NCBI RefSeq assembly: GCF_041080815.1
Contig: NZ_CP160205.1
Location: 2,976,001 to 3,040,000, forward strand
Origin: Mucilaginibacter yixingensis
Lineage (GTDB): Bacteria > Bacteroidota > Bacteroidia > Sphingobacteriales > Sphingobacteriaceae
DNA: 64,000 bases
Direction: 5' to 3'
Shown: piece after piece, positions 53,831 through 63,278 of the stretch
Layout: each line of letters starts with the position of its first letter
Numbering within the stretch: position 1 is the first letter of the stretch
Translations under genes and position numbers: made by a program
The notes under the pieces: generated by a model
What the model was told of the DNA's origin: nothing
The model's database searches: none
Seen by the model: the letters and a program-made list of their open reading frames with translations, nothing else

Positions 53831-54172
53831 TTACATCGGGTTTATTTCTCTTACTTCTACGGTGCCGCCAATAAATAATATTGGGCATCCATCGGCTAAA
53901 GCTACGGCTTCGTCTAAGGTTTCGGCTTTAACCATGGTATAACCCAGTATGGCTTCTTTAATTTCGGTGTAAGGCCCGTCTGACACCACGCCATTACCGC
54001 TGATTACCTTGCCCTCTGGCACCAGGCGGTTGCCCCTGTCGGCCAGATTACCCTTTGCGGCGATACCTGCCACCCAGTTCATCCATTTTTGGGTGTTGGC
54101 CTGCATTTCTTCTGGTGATAATTGAGGCATAGCCTTGTAGTCTGCTCTGAAAACTAATAAAAACTCTTTCAT
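53831..54172 (-). CDS. YCII-related (DGPF) protein
   Basis: 113 residues. MKEFLLVFRADY at the start, DGPYTEIKEAILGYTMVKA (DGPF motif, here DGPY) and the C-terminal GTVEVREINPM mark the YCII/DGPF family of small ferredoxin-like-fold proteins. They accompany ECF42 sigma factors as in this pair, though their biochemical role is unclear. Confidence 0.93.
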   Translation of the reverse strand: MKEFLLVFRADYKAMPQLSPEEMQANTQKWMNWVAGIAAKGNLADRGNRLVPEGKVISGNGVVSDGPYTEIKEAILGYTMVKAETLDEAVALADGCPILFIGGTVEVREINPM

Positions 54173-54266
54173 GGTTGTAAATTTTAAGATTTATACCCCT
54201 ATGACGACTGGGCCTTGGCAATGGGGACAAAATTACTTCAATTTATTTTCAATACCATGTAAGGTG

Positions 54267-55694
54267 CTAACGATAGAAGTTTTCGCTATCCTGTTTAAAC
54301 TGATGATTTACCTGCGTATCAGTATAAACCATGTGCCCGGCTGCATAATGATTTACAGACACCTGTGTATTGTTGCCGTTTATCCCTGCCTCCGCCAGTG
54401 CCGCACTAACAGTTGCCGGAGGCGTAGCCAGATCATACGAGCCGGAGACGATTTGCACTCTCAAGTCAGGATTTTCGCTGAGCAGATTTTTCAGTACGCC
54501 AGTTACGTTAAAATAGCCGTTTTTGGTGTGCTGTCCGTAATTCCAAACCGGTGTTGGGATGGTGGCCAGATAGGTTGATGTAGCGTTAAAATGTAAGTCT
54601 TTATGTACGTATTGCTGAAATGCTTGCTCAAAAGTAGCGCTTAAAGCCGCAGCGCTCGGATCGCCTGCATTACTGGCTCCGGCTGAGCGGCTATCAAATG
54701 TCCCTAATTTTTCATCGCTCTGTTTTAACAATGATGAAGTAAATTCTACATCTGTAATACGGCCATTGTTAGCTTTTAGCTGTTCTTTGCTCAATCCGGT
54801 AAAATAGCTCAGCGTATCAATAACCTGTTGCGCAATAGCACCATCTCGACTTAACGCCTGACGATAGGTACCAAAAGCAAAGGCTGATACTTTGGCCGAT
54901 AATTCATCTGCGCTTAATGCAGCTAATTCTGGCGCAAGTTGATGATGATACTGTGCGGCTATTGCATAGGCAGACAGGTAATATGGATATGGTTCATTGT
55001 TACCCTTGCGAAAACTGATCAACTTATAATCTAGCGCTGGCGAGATAAGCGTTAAACCTGAAATTTTAGTTTGCAGGCTATCTTGCAGGTAGGCGGCCAA
55101 TCCTACAGCACGGGCAGCACCATAGCTCTCGCCAGCCAGAAACACGCGGCTGTTTTGACGGTGATGCCGATGTAAATAGAATTGAATAAAAGTGCCGATG
55201 GTGCGAATATCTGCCTGATAACCATAAAAATGCCGGGCATCTACACCATTAACCGGGCGACTAAAACCTGTGCCTACCGGATCTATAAAAACCAGATCGG
55301 TAAAACCCAGCCAGGTATCTGGGTTAGCGCCGTAGCCAGCTTTTCCGGGTACGGTACGCACCGGACTACCGGCCCCCATGTGTAACCAGATAGAGGCCGA
55401 ACCGGGACCGCCATTAAAAATGAAAGTCAACGGGCGATTAGTATTATCATAGCCGGCGGTATAAGCGGTATAAAAAATATTGGCCGCGGCGTTTTGCTCT
55501 GGGTTAACAGTGATATAACCGGCATCAGCCTGATAGTTTAAAACGCGACCGTTAAGCAACACGCTTCCGGCCGAATAAGCATGACGGCGATCTGCACTTC
55601 CCCATGAAATAAACAACAGCGCAAATGCAGCAATGCTGATTAAAAGTGCGAATGATGGTCTACGGAAAACAGAACGTATAATTAGAAAGGACAT
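54267..55694 (-). CDS. peptidase S10 (serine carboxypeptidase) family protein
   Basis: 475 residues from the ATG at 55694. A signal/anchor helix (FALLISIAAFALLFISW), oxyanion region FNGGPGSASIWLHMGAGSP, nucleophile Ser in LAGESYGAARAVG, Asp in VSGSYDLATPP and His in VNHYAAGHMVYTD. An exported alpha/beta hydrolase that removes C-terminal residues from peptides. It stands alone on the minus strand, about 94 nt past the YCII start. Confidence 0.92.
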   Translation of the reverse strand: MSFLIIRSVFRRPSFALLISIAAFALLFISWGSADRRHAYSAGSVLLNGRVLNYQADAGYITVNPEQNAAANIFYTAYTAGYDNTNRPLTFIFNGGPGSASIWLHMGAGSPVRTVPGKAGYGANPDTWLGFTDLVFIDPVGTGFSRPVNGVDARHFYGYQADIRTIGTFIQFYLHRHHRQNSRVFLAGESYGAARAVGLAAYLQDSLQTKISGLTLISPALDYKLISFRKGNNEPYPYYLSAYAIAAQYHHQLAPELAALSADELSAKVSAFAFGTYRQALSRDGAIAQQVIDTLSYFTGLSKEQLKANNGRITDVEFTSSLLKQSDEKLGTFDSRSAGASNAGDPSAAALSATFEQAFQQYVHKDLHFNATSTYLATIPTPVWNYGQHTKNGYFNVTGVLKNLLSENPDLRVQIVSGSYDLATPPATVSAALAEAGINGNNTQVSVNHYAAGHMVYTDTQVNHQFKQDSENFYR

Positions 55695-56078
55695 GGATAG
55701 TATCAAAAAAAAGTTTTTAATGGATGTGTTGTTTGAGCGGCGGGCGCCGCAGGTATTAGCAGCAACAGCAACACATGACGCTGCAGTTGCGCTGCGGCAT
55801 CGACATTAAAAAACGATTATTGATAGTCTGATTTGACATTTTATGGCACAAACGTAAAGCAAAAATCAGTCAAATCAAAATAATTCTACAAAAACCATAG
55901 ACTTTGTATAATATTGATATTTGGGTGACAGAGTTTGTTATTTGCGGCCCCCAGTTTTTCATTCATCTAATAAAATCCACAACCCATAACTTGAGTGGAT
56001 TAATTATCAGCGGCTTAACACATGCGCACAAACAATCTCCGGTGCACCGGCGTTCTCTCCATACCAACATCAACATTT
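55695..56078. other. intergenic region between divergent genes
   Basis: About 380 nt, with no coding frame supported. A GC-rich patch (55735-55800) with repeated GCAGCAACAGCAAC-like sequence lies near the S10 start. The rest is AT-rich promoter-type DNA. Confidence 0.4.
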
Positions 56079-56318
56079 ATGAAAAACCCATTTGAAAAAC
56101 AAGACAAGGCCATATTGATAGGCGCCATTGCTGCAGGCGCTGCCTTAGCCGGAGGCCTCACCTGGCTGCTGCTAACCGAAGACGGCAACGAGAAACGCGA
56201 ACGCTGGAAAGAATGGATGGAAGAAAAAGCTAAGAACATGATAGCGGGCTGCCTGAGCTGCAAAACCGGCGTTGATAAGGACGTAGCCAAGGGCGCTACC
56301 GATGCGGTGATCGATTAA
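56079..56318 (+). CDS. small YtxH-like membrane protein
   Basis: 79 residues from the ATG at 56079. One membrane helix (ILIGAIAAGAALAGGLTWLLL), then a charged amphipathic tail (EKRERWKEWMEEKAKNMI) typical of YtxH-like proteins. It may act in envelope stress; function is not defined. Convergent with the DUF2383 gene, sharing a terminator. Confidence 0.8.
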   Translation: MKNPFEKQDKAILIGAIAAGAALAGGLTWLLLTEDGNEKRERWKEWMEEKAKNMIAGCLSCKTGVDKDVAKGATDAVID

Positions 56319-56363
56319 AGGATCAACTTTATTACAATCGCCCCAAATATTTCCTAATATAAA

Positions 56364-56387
56364 AAGGCCGTCCAACTGGGCGGCCTT
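56364..56387. terminator. terminator between convergent genes
   Basis: AAGGCCG and CGGCCTT pair, with an inner CC/GG. A-rich before, T-rich on the minus strand. Confidence 0.65.
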
Positions 56388-56409
56388 CAAATCGTATTCA
56401 GATTAATTA

Positions 56410-56862
56410 TTACTGAGCAGCATCGCGCAGCGCTTTGATCTGATCATGAGCGGCATTAATGGCCTGAGCCTGGCGACTTACTACTTCGTGAGCGTTACCT
56501 GTCAGGTCTTCGTCAGTCAGAGCATCGCGGTAAGCTTTTTTAATGGCGTCTTCGCCACGCTCTGCTTCAGATAGGATACTCTGTCGATCATTACCACCAA
56601 ACAGTGATTTTACATCGATCCAGGCACGGTGCAAACCACCCGACATACTGGTACCGGTTTCTACATCGCCCCCCTCGGCACCTACCAGCGCAGATAATTC
56701 CTGGCTGTTCTTGCGGCTCTGTGCGGAGTAACTTTGAAACAGCTCTTTTAGATCAATATTTTCATCTTTAATGTCAGCAATGGCTTTCTCAAAGCCAGCT
56801 ACACGGTCATTGTTGATCTGGATCAGATCATTCAATACGCTTGTTTTTGATGTGGTTTCCAT
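56410..56862 (-). CDS. DUF2383/PA2169-type four-helix-bundle protein
   Basis: 150 residues from the ATG at 56862. An all-helical, ferritin-like bundle: LNDLIQINNDRVAGFEKAIADIKDENIDLKELF, HRAWIDVKSLFGGNDRQSILSEAERGEDAIKKAYRDAL and VVSRQAQAINAAHDQIKALRD match PA2169-family proteins. Often stress-induced; function unknown. Soluble, cytoplasmic. Confidence 0.88.
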   Translation of the reverse strand: METTSKTSVLNDLIQINNDRVAGFEKAIADIKDENIDLKELFQSYSAQSRKNSQELSALVGAEGGDVETGTSMSGGLHRAWIDVKSLFGGNDRQSILSEAERGEDAIKKAYRDALTDEDLTGNAHEVVSRQAQAINAAHDQIKALRDAAQ

Positions 56863-56970
56863 ATAATAGATTTGCTTTGAGTGTTGCAAGTTACATGCCA
56901 CTACTCTGTTATGCTCTTATGTTTTAGCAGCCTACAACTTATTGTACTCACTACCAGCTCAAAACAGAAA

Positions 56971-56989
56971 GGGCGCCCTTGCGGCGCCC
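56971..56989 (-). terminator. terminator of the pectin PUL
   Basis: GGGCGCC and GGCGCCC form a perfect 7-bp GC stem; on the minus strand TTTCTGTTTT follows. 35 nt after the pectate lyase stop. Confidence 0.65.
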
Positions 56990-57024
56990 CATCTCCAATT
57001 ATGATAACCTAATTATAGTGATGA

Positions 57025-58299
57025 TTATTTAGCTTTTACCAGGTCATTCAGATAGGCTTCCAAACTGGTGTAGCCATCTTTATTCACCTTTGTAGCATCG
57101 GCCTTACCGGCAGCAAGGTATTTACCTTCTACTGCATCAGGAATACCGTTGTTGTTACCATCGGCATGTTGAGTAACGGCCTCCATATTTGGCTGACCGC
57201 CGGCATCGGCTTCTGTTTTAAAGATCTTGCCTTCTTTGCCCAGACTTTGAAGGTAACCGATGATGCGTTTATCTACCGCGTCACGGCGTTGCGAAGCGCC
57301 TACCCCTGCCAGCACCTTGCGGAAAGCTTCTTCGGGCTTATCAATGGTAGTATTAGTCTGGAAATTACGCTGCTTTACTACGGTAGCGGTGGTATGGATA
57401 AAATCAGAATCGGTAGCTAATCTGCCGTTCAGTTTGCCGTCTTTGTTGATGTCTACCATATTATCGCGCTGGTAAACATGGTCTGTAGCGGTAAACAGGC
57501 TGATGAATGATTTACTTGAATTTGGCCCGCCGATGAAATAATTACCAATTACGTCCTGGAAATGATTAGCACCAGAGTGACCGCCTACCAAACCATTGCC
57601 GCCCCAGTTATAAACCACATTATTAATGTACTCTATACTGGCTTTTGCTTTAGGATTACGGCTCTGGTTATCAATCCACAAACAATGACTGATAGTTACA
57701 TTATGCGGGTCTTCAAACAGCGCACCAAAACGCTGCGGATCAATAGGCTCGCCAATTAAACAGTATTGCAGGGTGATGTTGGTTGTACCCTTGATGTGGA
57801 AATTATCCCAACGCCCCCATGATACACTTACGTGATCAAAAATTACATCATGGCAATTATCGGCCACTACCGTGCAGGCACCGCGCGGCATGGTGATGCT
57901 GCCCCTGAAACGCATGTAACGGATTATGCTGCTATCGGCAAATGATACGCCATTGCCGTAAACCACAACACCCTCTCCGGGAGCGGTTTGCCCGGCAACA
58001 GTGATTTTGGGCGCTGCGGCAATTTTATCGGTAATCTTGATTACGCCCGATACATCAAACACCACAGTGCGGTTAGGTTTACTTACGGCATCGCGGAAAG
58101 AGCCTTCGCCCCTGTCGTTTAAATTGGTTACGTGGTACACTGCTCCGCTACGGCCTCCCGTGGCAAAACGACCAAATCCCTCTGCTCCTGGAAACGCCAG
58201 TTGCTGGGCCCCGGCAAACCCCGTGAGGCCCAACATGGCTGCGCTGAAGGCAAGCCCCATTTTGCTCCAGCTCTTATTCATTAATAGATTTTTCTTCAC
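57025..58299 (-). CDS. PL1-family pectate lyase
   Basis: 424 residues with a signal peptide (to about GFAGAQ). The beta-helix shows AFPGAEGFGRFATGGRSGAVYHVT, GSFRDAVSKPNRTVVFDVSG, VAGQTAPGEGVVVYG, IRYMRFRG and the Ca-site region CHDVIFDHVSVSWGRWDNF, as in Bacteroidota PL1 enzymes. The C-terminus has a short dockerin-like Ca loop (HADGNNNGIPDAVEG). It cleaves polygalacturonate by beta-elimination outside the cell or in the periplasm. It lies 55 nt behind the SusD gene and is probably co-transcribed. Confidence 0.94.
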   Translation of the reverse strand: MKKNLLMNKSWSKMGLAFSAAMLGLTGFAGAQQLAFPGAEGFGRFATGGRSGAVYHVTNLNDRGEGSFRDAVSKPNRTVVFDVSGVIKITDKIAAAPKITVAGQTAPGEGVVVYGNGVSFADSSIIRYMRFRGSITMPRGACTVVADNCHDVIFDHVSVSWGRWDNFHIKGTTNITLQYCLIGEPIDPQRFGALFEDPHNVTISHCLWIDNQSRNPKAKASIEYINNVVYNWGGNGLVGGHSGANHFQDVIGNYFIGGPNSSKSFISLFTATDHVYQRDNMVDINKDGKLNGRLATDSDFIHTTATVVKQRNFQTNTTIDKPEEAFRKVLAGVGASQRRDAVDKRIIGYLQSLGKEGKIFKTEADAGGQPNMEAVTQHADGNNNGIPDAVEGKYLAAGKADATKVNKDGYTSLEAYLNDLVKAK

Positions 58300-58354
58300 T
58301 TTGTTTGTATTGGCTACGGTTATTTTAATTATTGTTTAATTTTAATTTAAATCA

Positions 58355-60052
58355 TTAGTTAAATGGCAGGAACCAGTTTTTAGGGTCCATTAGTTTGGCA
58401 CGCACAGTGGCAGCCGCCGGATTGCCGTCTTTCAGCAATTTGTTGTACACTTTATCGGCCAGGAACGACGGATCGTTACGGCGCAGGGCAACACGCATCA
58501 GGTCTTGCCAGCGATTACCTTCGTAAGCCAGTTCCAGTGCGTCTTCATTTATGATATTATCTTCCATAGCCAAAAAGTTGGCATTCTGCTGCAGGCTCAC
58601 ATCCAGATTGGTAACGTTTACCCTGGCACGCACGCCCAGGTTACGGTGGTATTTACCGCGGATGGTTGGCGCATCCAACTTACGGGCATCAAAATCATAA
58701 GGGAAAGGCAGATTGGTAATGCGGCGCTGCGTTGGGTCAGGGATAGTCGTATCATCATACGCACCTTTGATACCTGCATTTACCAGCGCCCAGGCAATTT
58801 TGGTCTGTCCATCGCGGTTAGCAGCCTCGGCAAAGCGCAGGTGCAGCGTTGGTGTGCGATAAATATACCAACGACCATTTTTAGCCAGCGGATCTGACGG
58901 GATACCGGTTGAAGCGTTCACGTAGTTATATAGAAACTTCATGATCACCGGCTGACCGTTAACCATTTTGTAAGTAGTGTTGATACCGCGATAGTCATAA
59001 GGCGTACCGTCGGTCTGACGCTGAGCGCTCCAGTTATCAATAGCAGTTTGCGATGGCTTTACCAGATACTTGCCGCCTGAGTTAGCAAACAGGTTGATGA
59101 AAGGATTCTCAGGCGCAAAGGCTTTATCAAACACCATAGACCAGATCCACTCGGTCTGGTACTCCCTGTCCTGCATAGAGCGGGAGAAGAAGGTTAACCA
59201 GGCGCTTTGCGTTACCGCATCGTTATCGCTACCGCTGTTCAGCGTGTAAGTATTGTAGTAGTTATAGCTATCGCCAGGACCATTTGGCGTTGATGTTTCC
59301 ATTACATTTTTGTAGGCAATGGCCGCTTTGTGATAATCGTTGTTCCACAGGTACAAATCGCCCAGCAGGCAGTTTTTATTGACGTAGAACATTTTAGACG
59401 GATAGGTATCAATGGTAGTGATCAACGAATTAGCCGCAGGATATGGATCTTTATAAGGTAAAGCTTCCATAAAGGCAATCAGCGTTTTCACCAGATCAGC
59501 CAACGCTATGCGCGGATATTTGCTTTGGTCTTTAACGGTGTTCACATCGCTAAAGCTCTCCGTTACATACGGGATATTGCCATACTGCAAACCCAGTTGA
59601 AAGTATAACCAGCAGCGCAGGGCACCAATATCGCTCCAACGCTGGTTATAATCGGCGTCAGTTAGCTTTTGGGTGTTGTGCATAATGGTCAGGTTCTTCA
59701 TCACATCGTTACAGTTCAGAATTACCGAGTAGAACGGGGTTGGGTCGGCATAGGCGTTACCCGGCAGCACATTGTGAGTGTTGATCTGCTGCAGATCGGC
59801 ACCAGCGTTGGGGGTTACGTCCATCAGGTCGGCACGCAGCTCGTTCAGCACTTCATACTGACCGGCCAAGCCCAAAAATTTGCCGTAAACACCGGTTACT
59901 GCAGCATCAGCATCATAAATATTTTGGTAGGTGTTTTTTGCTTCTACCACGTTTTGCGGCTTCACATCGTACATTTTACTGCACGCGCTTACCCCCGACA
60001 GCAACACCGCAACTGCGGCTGTTCTTACAATAGGATATATTTTCACTTTCAT
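58355..60052 (-). CDS. susD: SusD/RagB-family lipoprotein (pectin PUL)
   Basis: 565 residues. A lipoprotein signal ends GVSACS (Cys about 24). SusD features: YDADAAVTGVYGKFLGLAG, a long variable middle region, the helix TLHLRFAEAANRDGQTKIAW and the C-terminal NIINEDALELAYEGNRWQDLMRVALR. It ends DPKNWFLPFN. It is a surface glycan-binding partner of the SusC encoded 18 nt upstream. With PL1 behind it, pectic oligosaccharides are the likely ligand. Confidence 0.95.
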   Translation of the reverse strand: MKVKIYPIVRTAAVAVLLSGVSACSKMYDVKPQNVVEAKNTYQNIYDADAAVTGVYGKFLGLAGQYEVLNELRADLMDVTPNAGADLQQINTHNVLPGNAYADPTPFYSVILNCNDVMKNLTIMHNTQKLTDADYNQRWSDIGALRCWLYFQLGLQYGNIPYVTESFSDVNTVKDQSKYPRIALADLVKTLIAFMEALPYKDPYPAANSLITTIDTYPSKMFYVNKNCLLGDLYLWNNDYHKAAIAYKNVMETSTPNGPGDSYNYYNTYTLNSGSDNDAVTQSAWLTFFSRSMQDREYQTEWIWSMVFDKAFAPENPFINLFANSGGKYLVKPSQTAIDNWSAQRQTDGTPYDYRGINTTYKMVNGQPVIMKFLYNYVNASTGIPSDPLAKNGRWYIYRTPTLHLRFAEAANRDGQTKIAWALVNAGIKGAYDDTTIPDPTQRRITNLPFPYDFDARKLDAPTIRGKYHRNLGVRARVNVTNLDVSLQQNANFLAMEDNIINEDALELAYEGNRWQDLMRVALRRNDPSFLADKVYNKLLKDGNPAAATVRAKLMDPKNWFLPFN

Positions 60053-60070
60053 TGTTGCTATTTCTAATTG

Positions 60071-63000
60071 TTATAAACCAATGCGCAAGCCTAACTGTAT
60101 GGTACGGAACTGCGGCTCCAGACCGGTGTCAATACCTTGTGTTAGCGGACTAGCCGTTGCACCAAACTCCGGATCATAGCCCAGGTAATGGGTGGCGGTA
60201 AACAGGTTATCGGCAGTGGCATAAATAGTGGCGTATTTCAAAAACTTAGGTTTTACCGGCAGGTTATAGTTTACAGCCAGCGAGCGCAGGCGGATGTATG
60301 AACCATCCTCAATAAAACGATCTGAGAAACGGGCGTTACCCATCGGATCATTGTATGATGCACGCGGTACATCCGTCACCTGACCTTCAAATCTCCAACG
60401 GTTCACCACGTTGCCAAACTGGTTAGCTGGCGATGACAACGACTGCAGGATAGCCCTTGGTGCATTGTAAACATCGTTACCACTGCTGAAAGTGAACAGC
60501 GCACTTACTGAGATATTTTTCCAGGTGAAGCGACCGGTAAAGCTACCGATGAAATCAGGATTAGGGTTGCCAATGATGGTGCGGTCTTTATCATCAATTA
60601 CGTGGTCATTGTTCATATCCACAAAACGTACATCACCAGCTCTGAACGGAATCAGGCTGCCATCGGTACCGCGTACATTTAAACCACCGGCACTGGCCTG
60701 GGCTGATGTGGAGTAAACGCCATTGGTTTTAAACCCGTAGAACATAGCCAATGGTTGGCCCACGCTGGTAATCATGGTGGCACCACCATAGCTGGTGAGC
60801 ATATTGTTGGTTGGCAGTGTGTTAATGCGGTTACGATAAGTAGAGATGTTGATGCCGGCATCAACCTTAATATCGCTGGTGTTAACCAAACGGGTGTTCA
60901 GGCTGAAATCTAAACCATCTGTATGCATGGCTCCGCTGTTTGATGGCACGTATTGCATACCGCTGGCACTGGCCAATGGCTCAAACATCACCATTTTTGA
61001 GGTGGCATTATGGTAAGCATCAATGCTGAAGGTTAAGCGCTCATGAAACAAAGCCGCATCTAAGCCCAGGTTGGTTTTCTTGCTCAGCTCCCATTGCAAT
61101 TGCGGGTTGGCAATATTGTTTAATATCAAACCTTCGGCACCCAGCAGGTTTTGTGAGGTGTAGTATGATTTGGTGTTGAAGTTGCCAATATCATCGTTAC
61201 CGGTCAGTCCGTAGCTGGCGCGTAGTTTCAGTAATTCCACCACGTTTGAGTTAGCCAAAAACTCTTCTGACGATAGCAACCAGCCTGCTCCTACCGACGG
61301 CAGCACCGCGTACTTGGCTCCGCCGATGGTCAACGCATCTGAGATCTGGTTACCAAAACGTGATGAACCATCCACCGACAGGTTAGCCGACAGGAAATAT
61401 TTGTGCTGCAGGCTATAGTTAGCAGCTGCATAGGTATTTAGCCAGATCCACTTGCCATAATCGCCGCTCAGGTTGCGCAGGCTGGTAACACCGTTGCCTA
61501 TGCTCACAAAATCATCGGTTGATGAGTTGTAGCCCTGAGCATAGTCTTGCTCGGCCTCGCTGTTGTGGTAGCGGAAACCTACGTTCACCATCAGGTCTTG
61601 CTCATGGCGAAAGTTGGTTTTGAAGCTGTACCAGGTATCGTTATAAATTGAATTATAGCGTTGGATCGAAGCGCCCAGCCGACTGTAAGCCACAGCGTTT
61701 CTCAACGTATCCGGTGCTACACCCAGGCGCGGGATGAAGGTATTCTCGCGCACCTTGTCATACGTCAAACCAGTAATAGTGGTTAAACTGTTGTGTTTGT
61801 TAAACTGATAGTTGAACCTAACCGAACCTGTAAAACGATAGTATTTGCTTACCTCCTGACCGGTTTTAATAAGCGAACGTGGGTTGCTCACGCCAAACAC
61901 ATCCACATCGGCCAGGTTGGGCGATTGTGTGCCATTGGCGGCCACCTGGTGTTCTGATAAGAACGGTGCCTTAATTAAGCTCACCAACATAGGGTTGGTA
62001 GAAACCAGGCCTTGGTCTTTCAGGTTTTGTTCTGATGATGAGAACGACAGGTTGGTGTTAGCGGTCAGTTTCGGTGTCAAATTCAGATCGGCATTGAAAC
62101 GGGTGCTGTAGCGCTGCAGGTTGGTGCTGTCAATTACACCGCCGTTGCGCAGATAACCTACCGAGAGGGCGTATTTGGCAATATTATCGCCGCCGGTAAC
62201 TTTCAGGTAATAGTTTTGGTTGAAGCTATTGTTAAAAGTGCGTTTCTGCCAATCGGTATTATTATGGTACTGATAATAGGTCGGGTTTGACGGATTATCA
62301 TTCATATACGGCAGCGCCTGAATCTGGGCGTCGGTCTGTCCGGCGCTGCGCAATACGTCCGACAGGTACAGGCGGTAATCGCTGCTGTTCAGCACCGGGA
62401 TGTTTTTCGGTGTAAAGTTGTAGCCGCCGTAAGCCGCAAAGTCAATGCGGGTAGTCAGTTCGCGGGCGTGCGCGGTGGTAATGAGCACCACGCCGTTAGC
62501 GCCGCGGCTACCGTAATAAGACGCACCATCTTTAATAACGGTAATGTTGTCAATATCCTTTACATCGATAGTTGCCAGCGGGTTATTGATATGGCCGCCG
62601 ATGATAGAGTTACCATAGCTTGTCGCATCATAAATCACCCCGTCAATTACATACAAAGGCTGGTTTGTTGCGTTGATAGAGTTAAAACCACGCAAAAACA
62701 AGTTGGCCCCTTCGCCCGGCGTACCAGAGCGACGGATTACGTTCAGACCGCTCACCTGCCCCTGTAAAGAGTTATCAATGGTTTCGTGCGAGTGGCTCCA
62801 GCTGCTCTCGGTAGTAGTTACAGAGGTTGCGGCATAGTTTAACCGTGTTTTGGTTTGCTGGCTAAAAGGCAGCGTTACCATATCATATACCGAGTTGAAA
62901 CCATCCTCATACAAAGCCACGTTAATACTTGCGCGACCGTTAACGGCTAGCTCTTTATACTGATAGCCCTGTATTGAAACCTGCAGCAAGCTGGTTTTTG

Positions 63001-63250
63001 AAGGCACGGTGATCTTGAAATTTCCTTTATCATCGGTAATAACGGCAGCAACATCCTGCACCGACACGTTGACGCCTGAGAGCGGCTTGCGTGTGGCCGC
63101 ATCGGTTACCTGGCCGGTAACGGTATAGCCGTTTATAATTTTAATTTCCTTTTGTTTTCCCACAGGGGCATCCTGCTGCGCATAGGCGACAGAGAGCAGG
63201 CACATGGCCCCGCATGTTGCAAACACTTTTATTCGGGTAAATACACACAT
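60071..63250 (-). CDS. susC: SusC/RagA-family TonB-dependent transporter (pectin PUL)
   Basis: 1059 residues. A signal peptide, carboxypeptidase-like domain (VTGQVTDAATRKPLSGVNVSV), plug (DNSLQGQVSGLNVIRRSGTPGEGANLFLRG; YYGSRGANGVVLITT) and a barrel ending in LGLRIGL. Unlike the SusC at 5941, it has no STN domain, so it is not tied to an anti-sigma switch; no regulator is seen in the window. It imports oligosaccharides captured by SusD. It is preceded by the fasciclin-like gene, 28 nt away. Confidence 0.95.
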   Translation of the reverse strand: MCVFTRIKVFATCGAMCLLSVAYAQQDAPVGKQKEIKIINGYTVTGQVTDAATRKPLSGVNVSVQDVAAVITDDKGNFKITVPSKTSLLQVSIQGYQYKELAVNGRASINVALYEDGFNSVYDMVTLPFSQQTKTRLNYAATSVTTTESSWSHSHETIDNSLQGQVSGLNVIRRSGTPGEGANLFLRGFNSINATNQPLYVIDGVIYDATSYGNSIIGGHINNPLATIDVKDIDNITVIKDGASYYGSRGANGVVLITTAHARELTTRIDFAAYGGYNFTPKNIPVLNSSDYRLYLSDVLRSAGQTDAQIQALPYMNDNPSNPTYYQYHNNTDWQKRTFNNSFNQNYYLKVTGGDNIAKYALSVGYLRNGGVIDSTNLQRYSTRFNADLNLTPKLTANTNLSFSSSEQNLKDQGLVSTNPMLVSLIKAPFLSEHQVAANGTQSPNLADVDVFGVSNPRSLIKTGQEVSKYYRFTGSVRFNYQFNKHNSLTTITGLTYDKVRENTFIPRLGVAPDTLRNAVAYSRLGASIQRYNSIYNDTWYSFKTNFRHEQDLMVNVGFRYHNSEAEQDYAQGYNSSTDDFVSIGNGVTSLRNLSGDYGKWIWLNTYAAANYSLQHKYFLSANLSVDGSSRFGNQISDALTIGGAKYAVLPSVGAGWLLSSEEFLANSNVVELLKLRASYGLTGNDDIGNFNTKSYYTSQNLLGAEGLILNNIANPQLQWELSKKTNLGLDAALFHERLTFSIDAYHNATSKMVMFEPLASASGMQYVPSNSGAMHTDGLDFSLNTRLVNTSDIKVDAGINISTYRNRINTLPTNNMLTSYGGATMITSVGQPLAMFYGFKTNGVYSTSAQASAGGLNVRGTDGSLIPFRAGDVRFVDMNNDHVIDDKDRTIIGNPNPDFIGSFTGRFTWKNISVSALFTFSSGNDVYNAPRAILQSLSSPANQFGNVVNRWRFEGQVTDVPRASYNDPMGNARFSDRFIEDGSYIRLRSLAVNYNLPVKPKFLKYATIYATADNLFTATHYLGYDPEFGATASPLTQGIDTGLEPQFRTIQLGLRIGL

Positions 63251-63278
63251 ATTCAGGTTCTGTTGTGATTAATAATGG

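Noticed and set aside
53787..53888. Longer N-terminus of the ECF42-like sigma factor
   Set aside because: The extra 34 codons overlap the YCII gene in another frame and read through a hairpin; the family start is MYQPEITPH.
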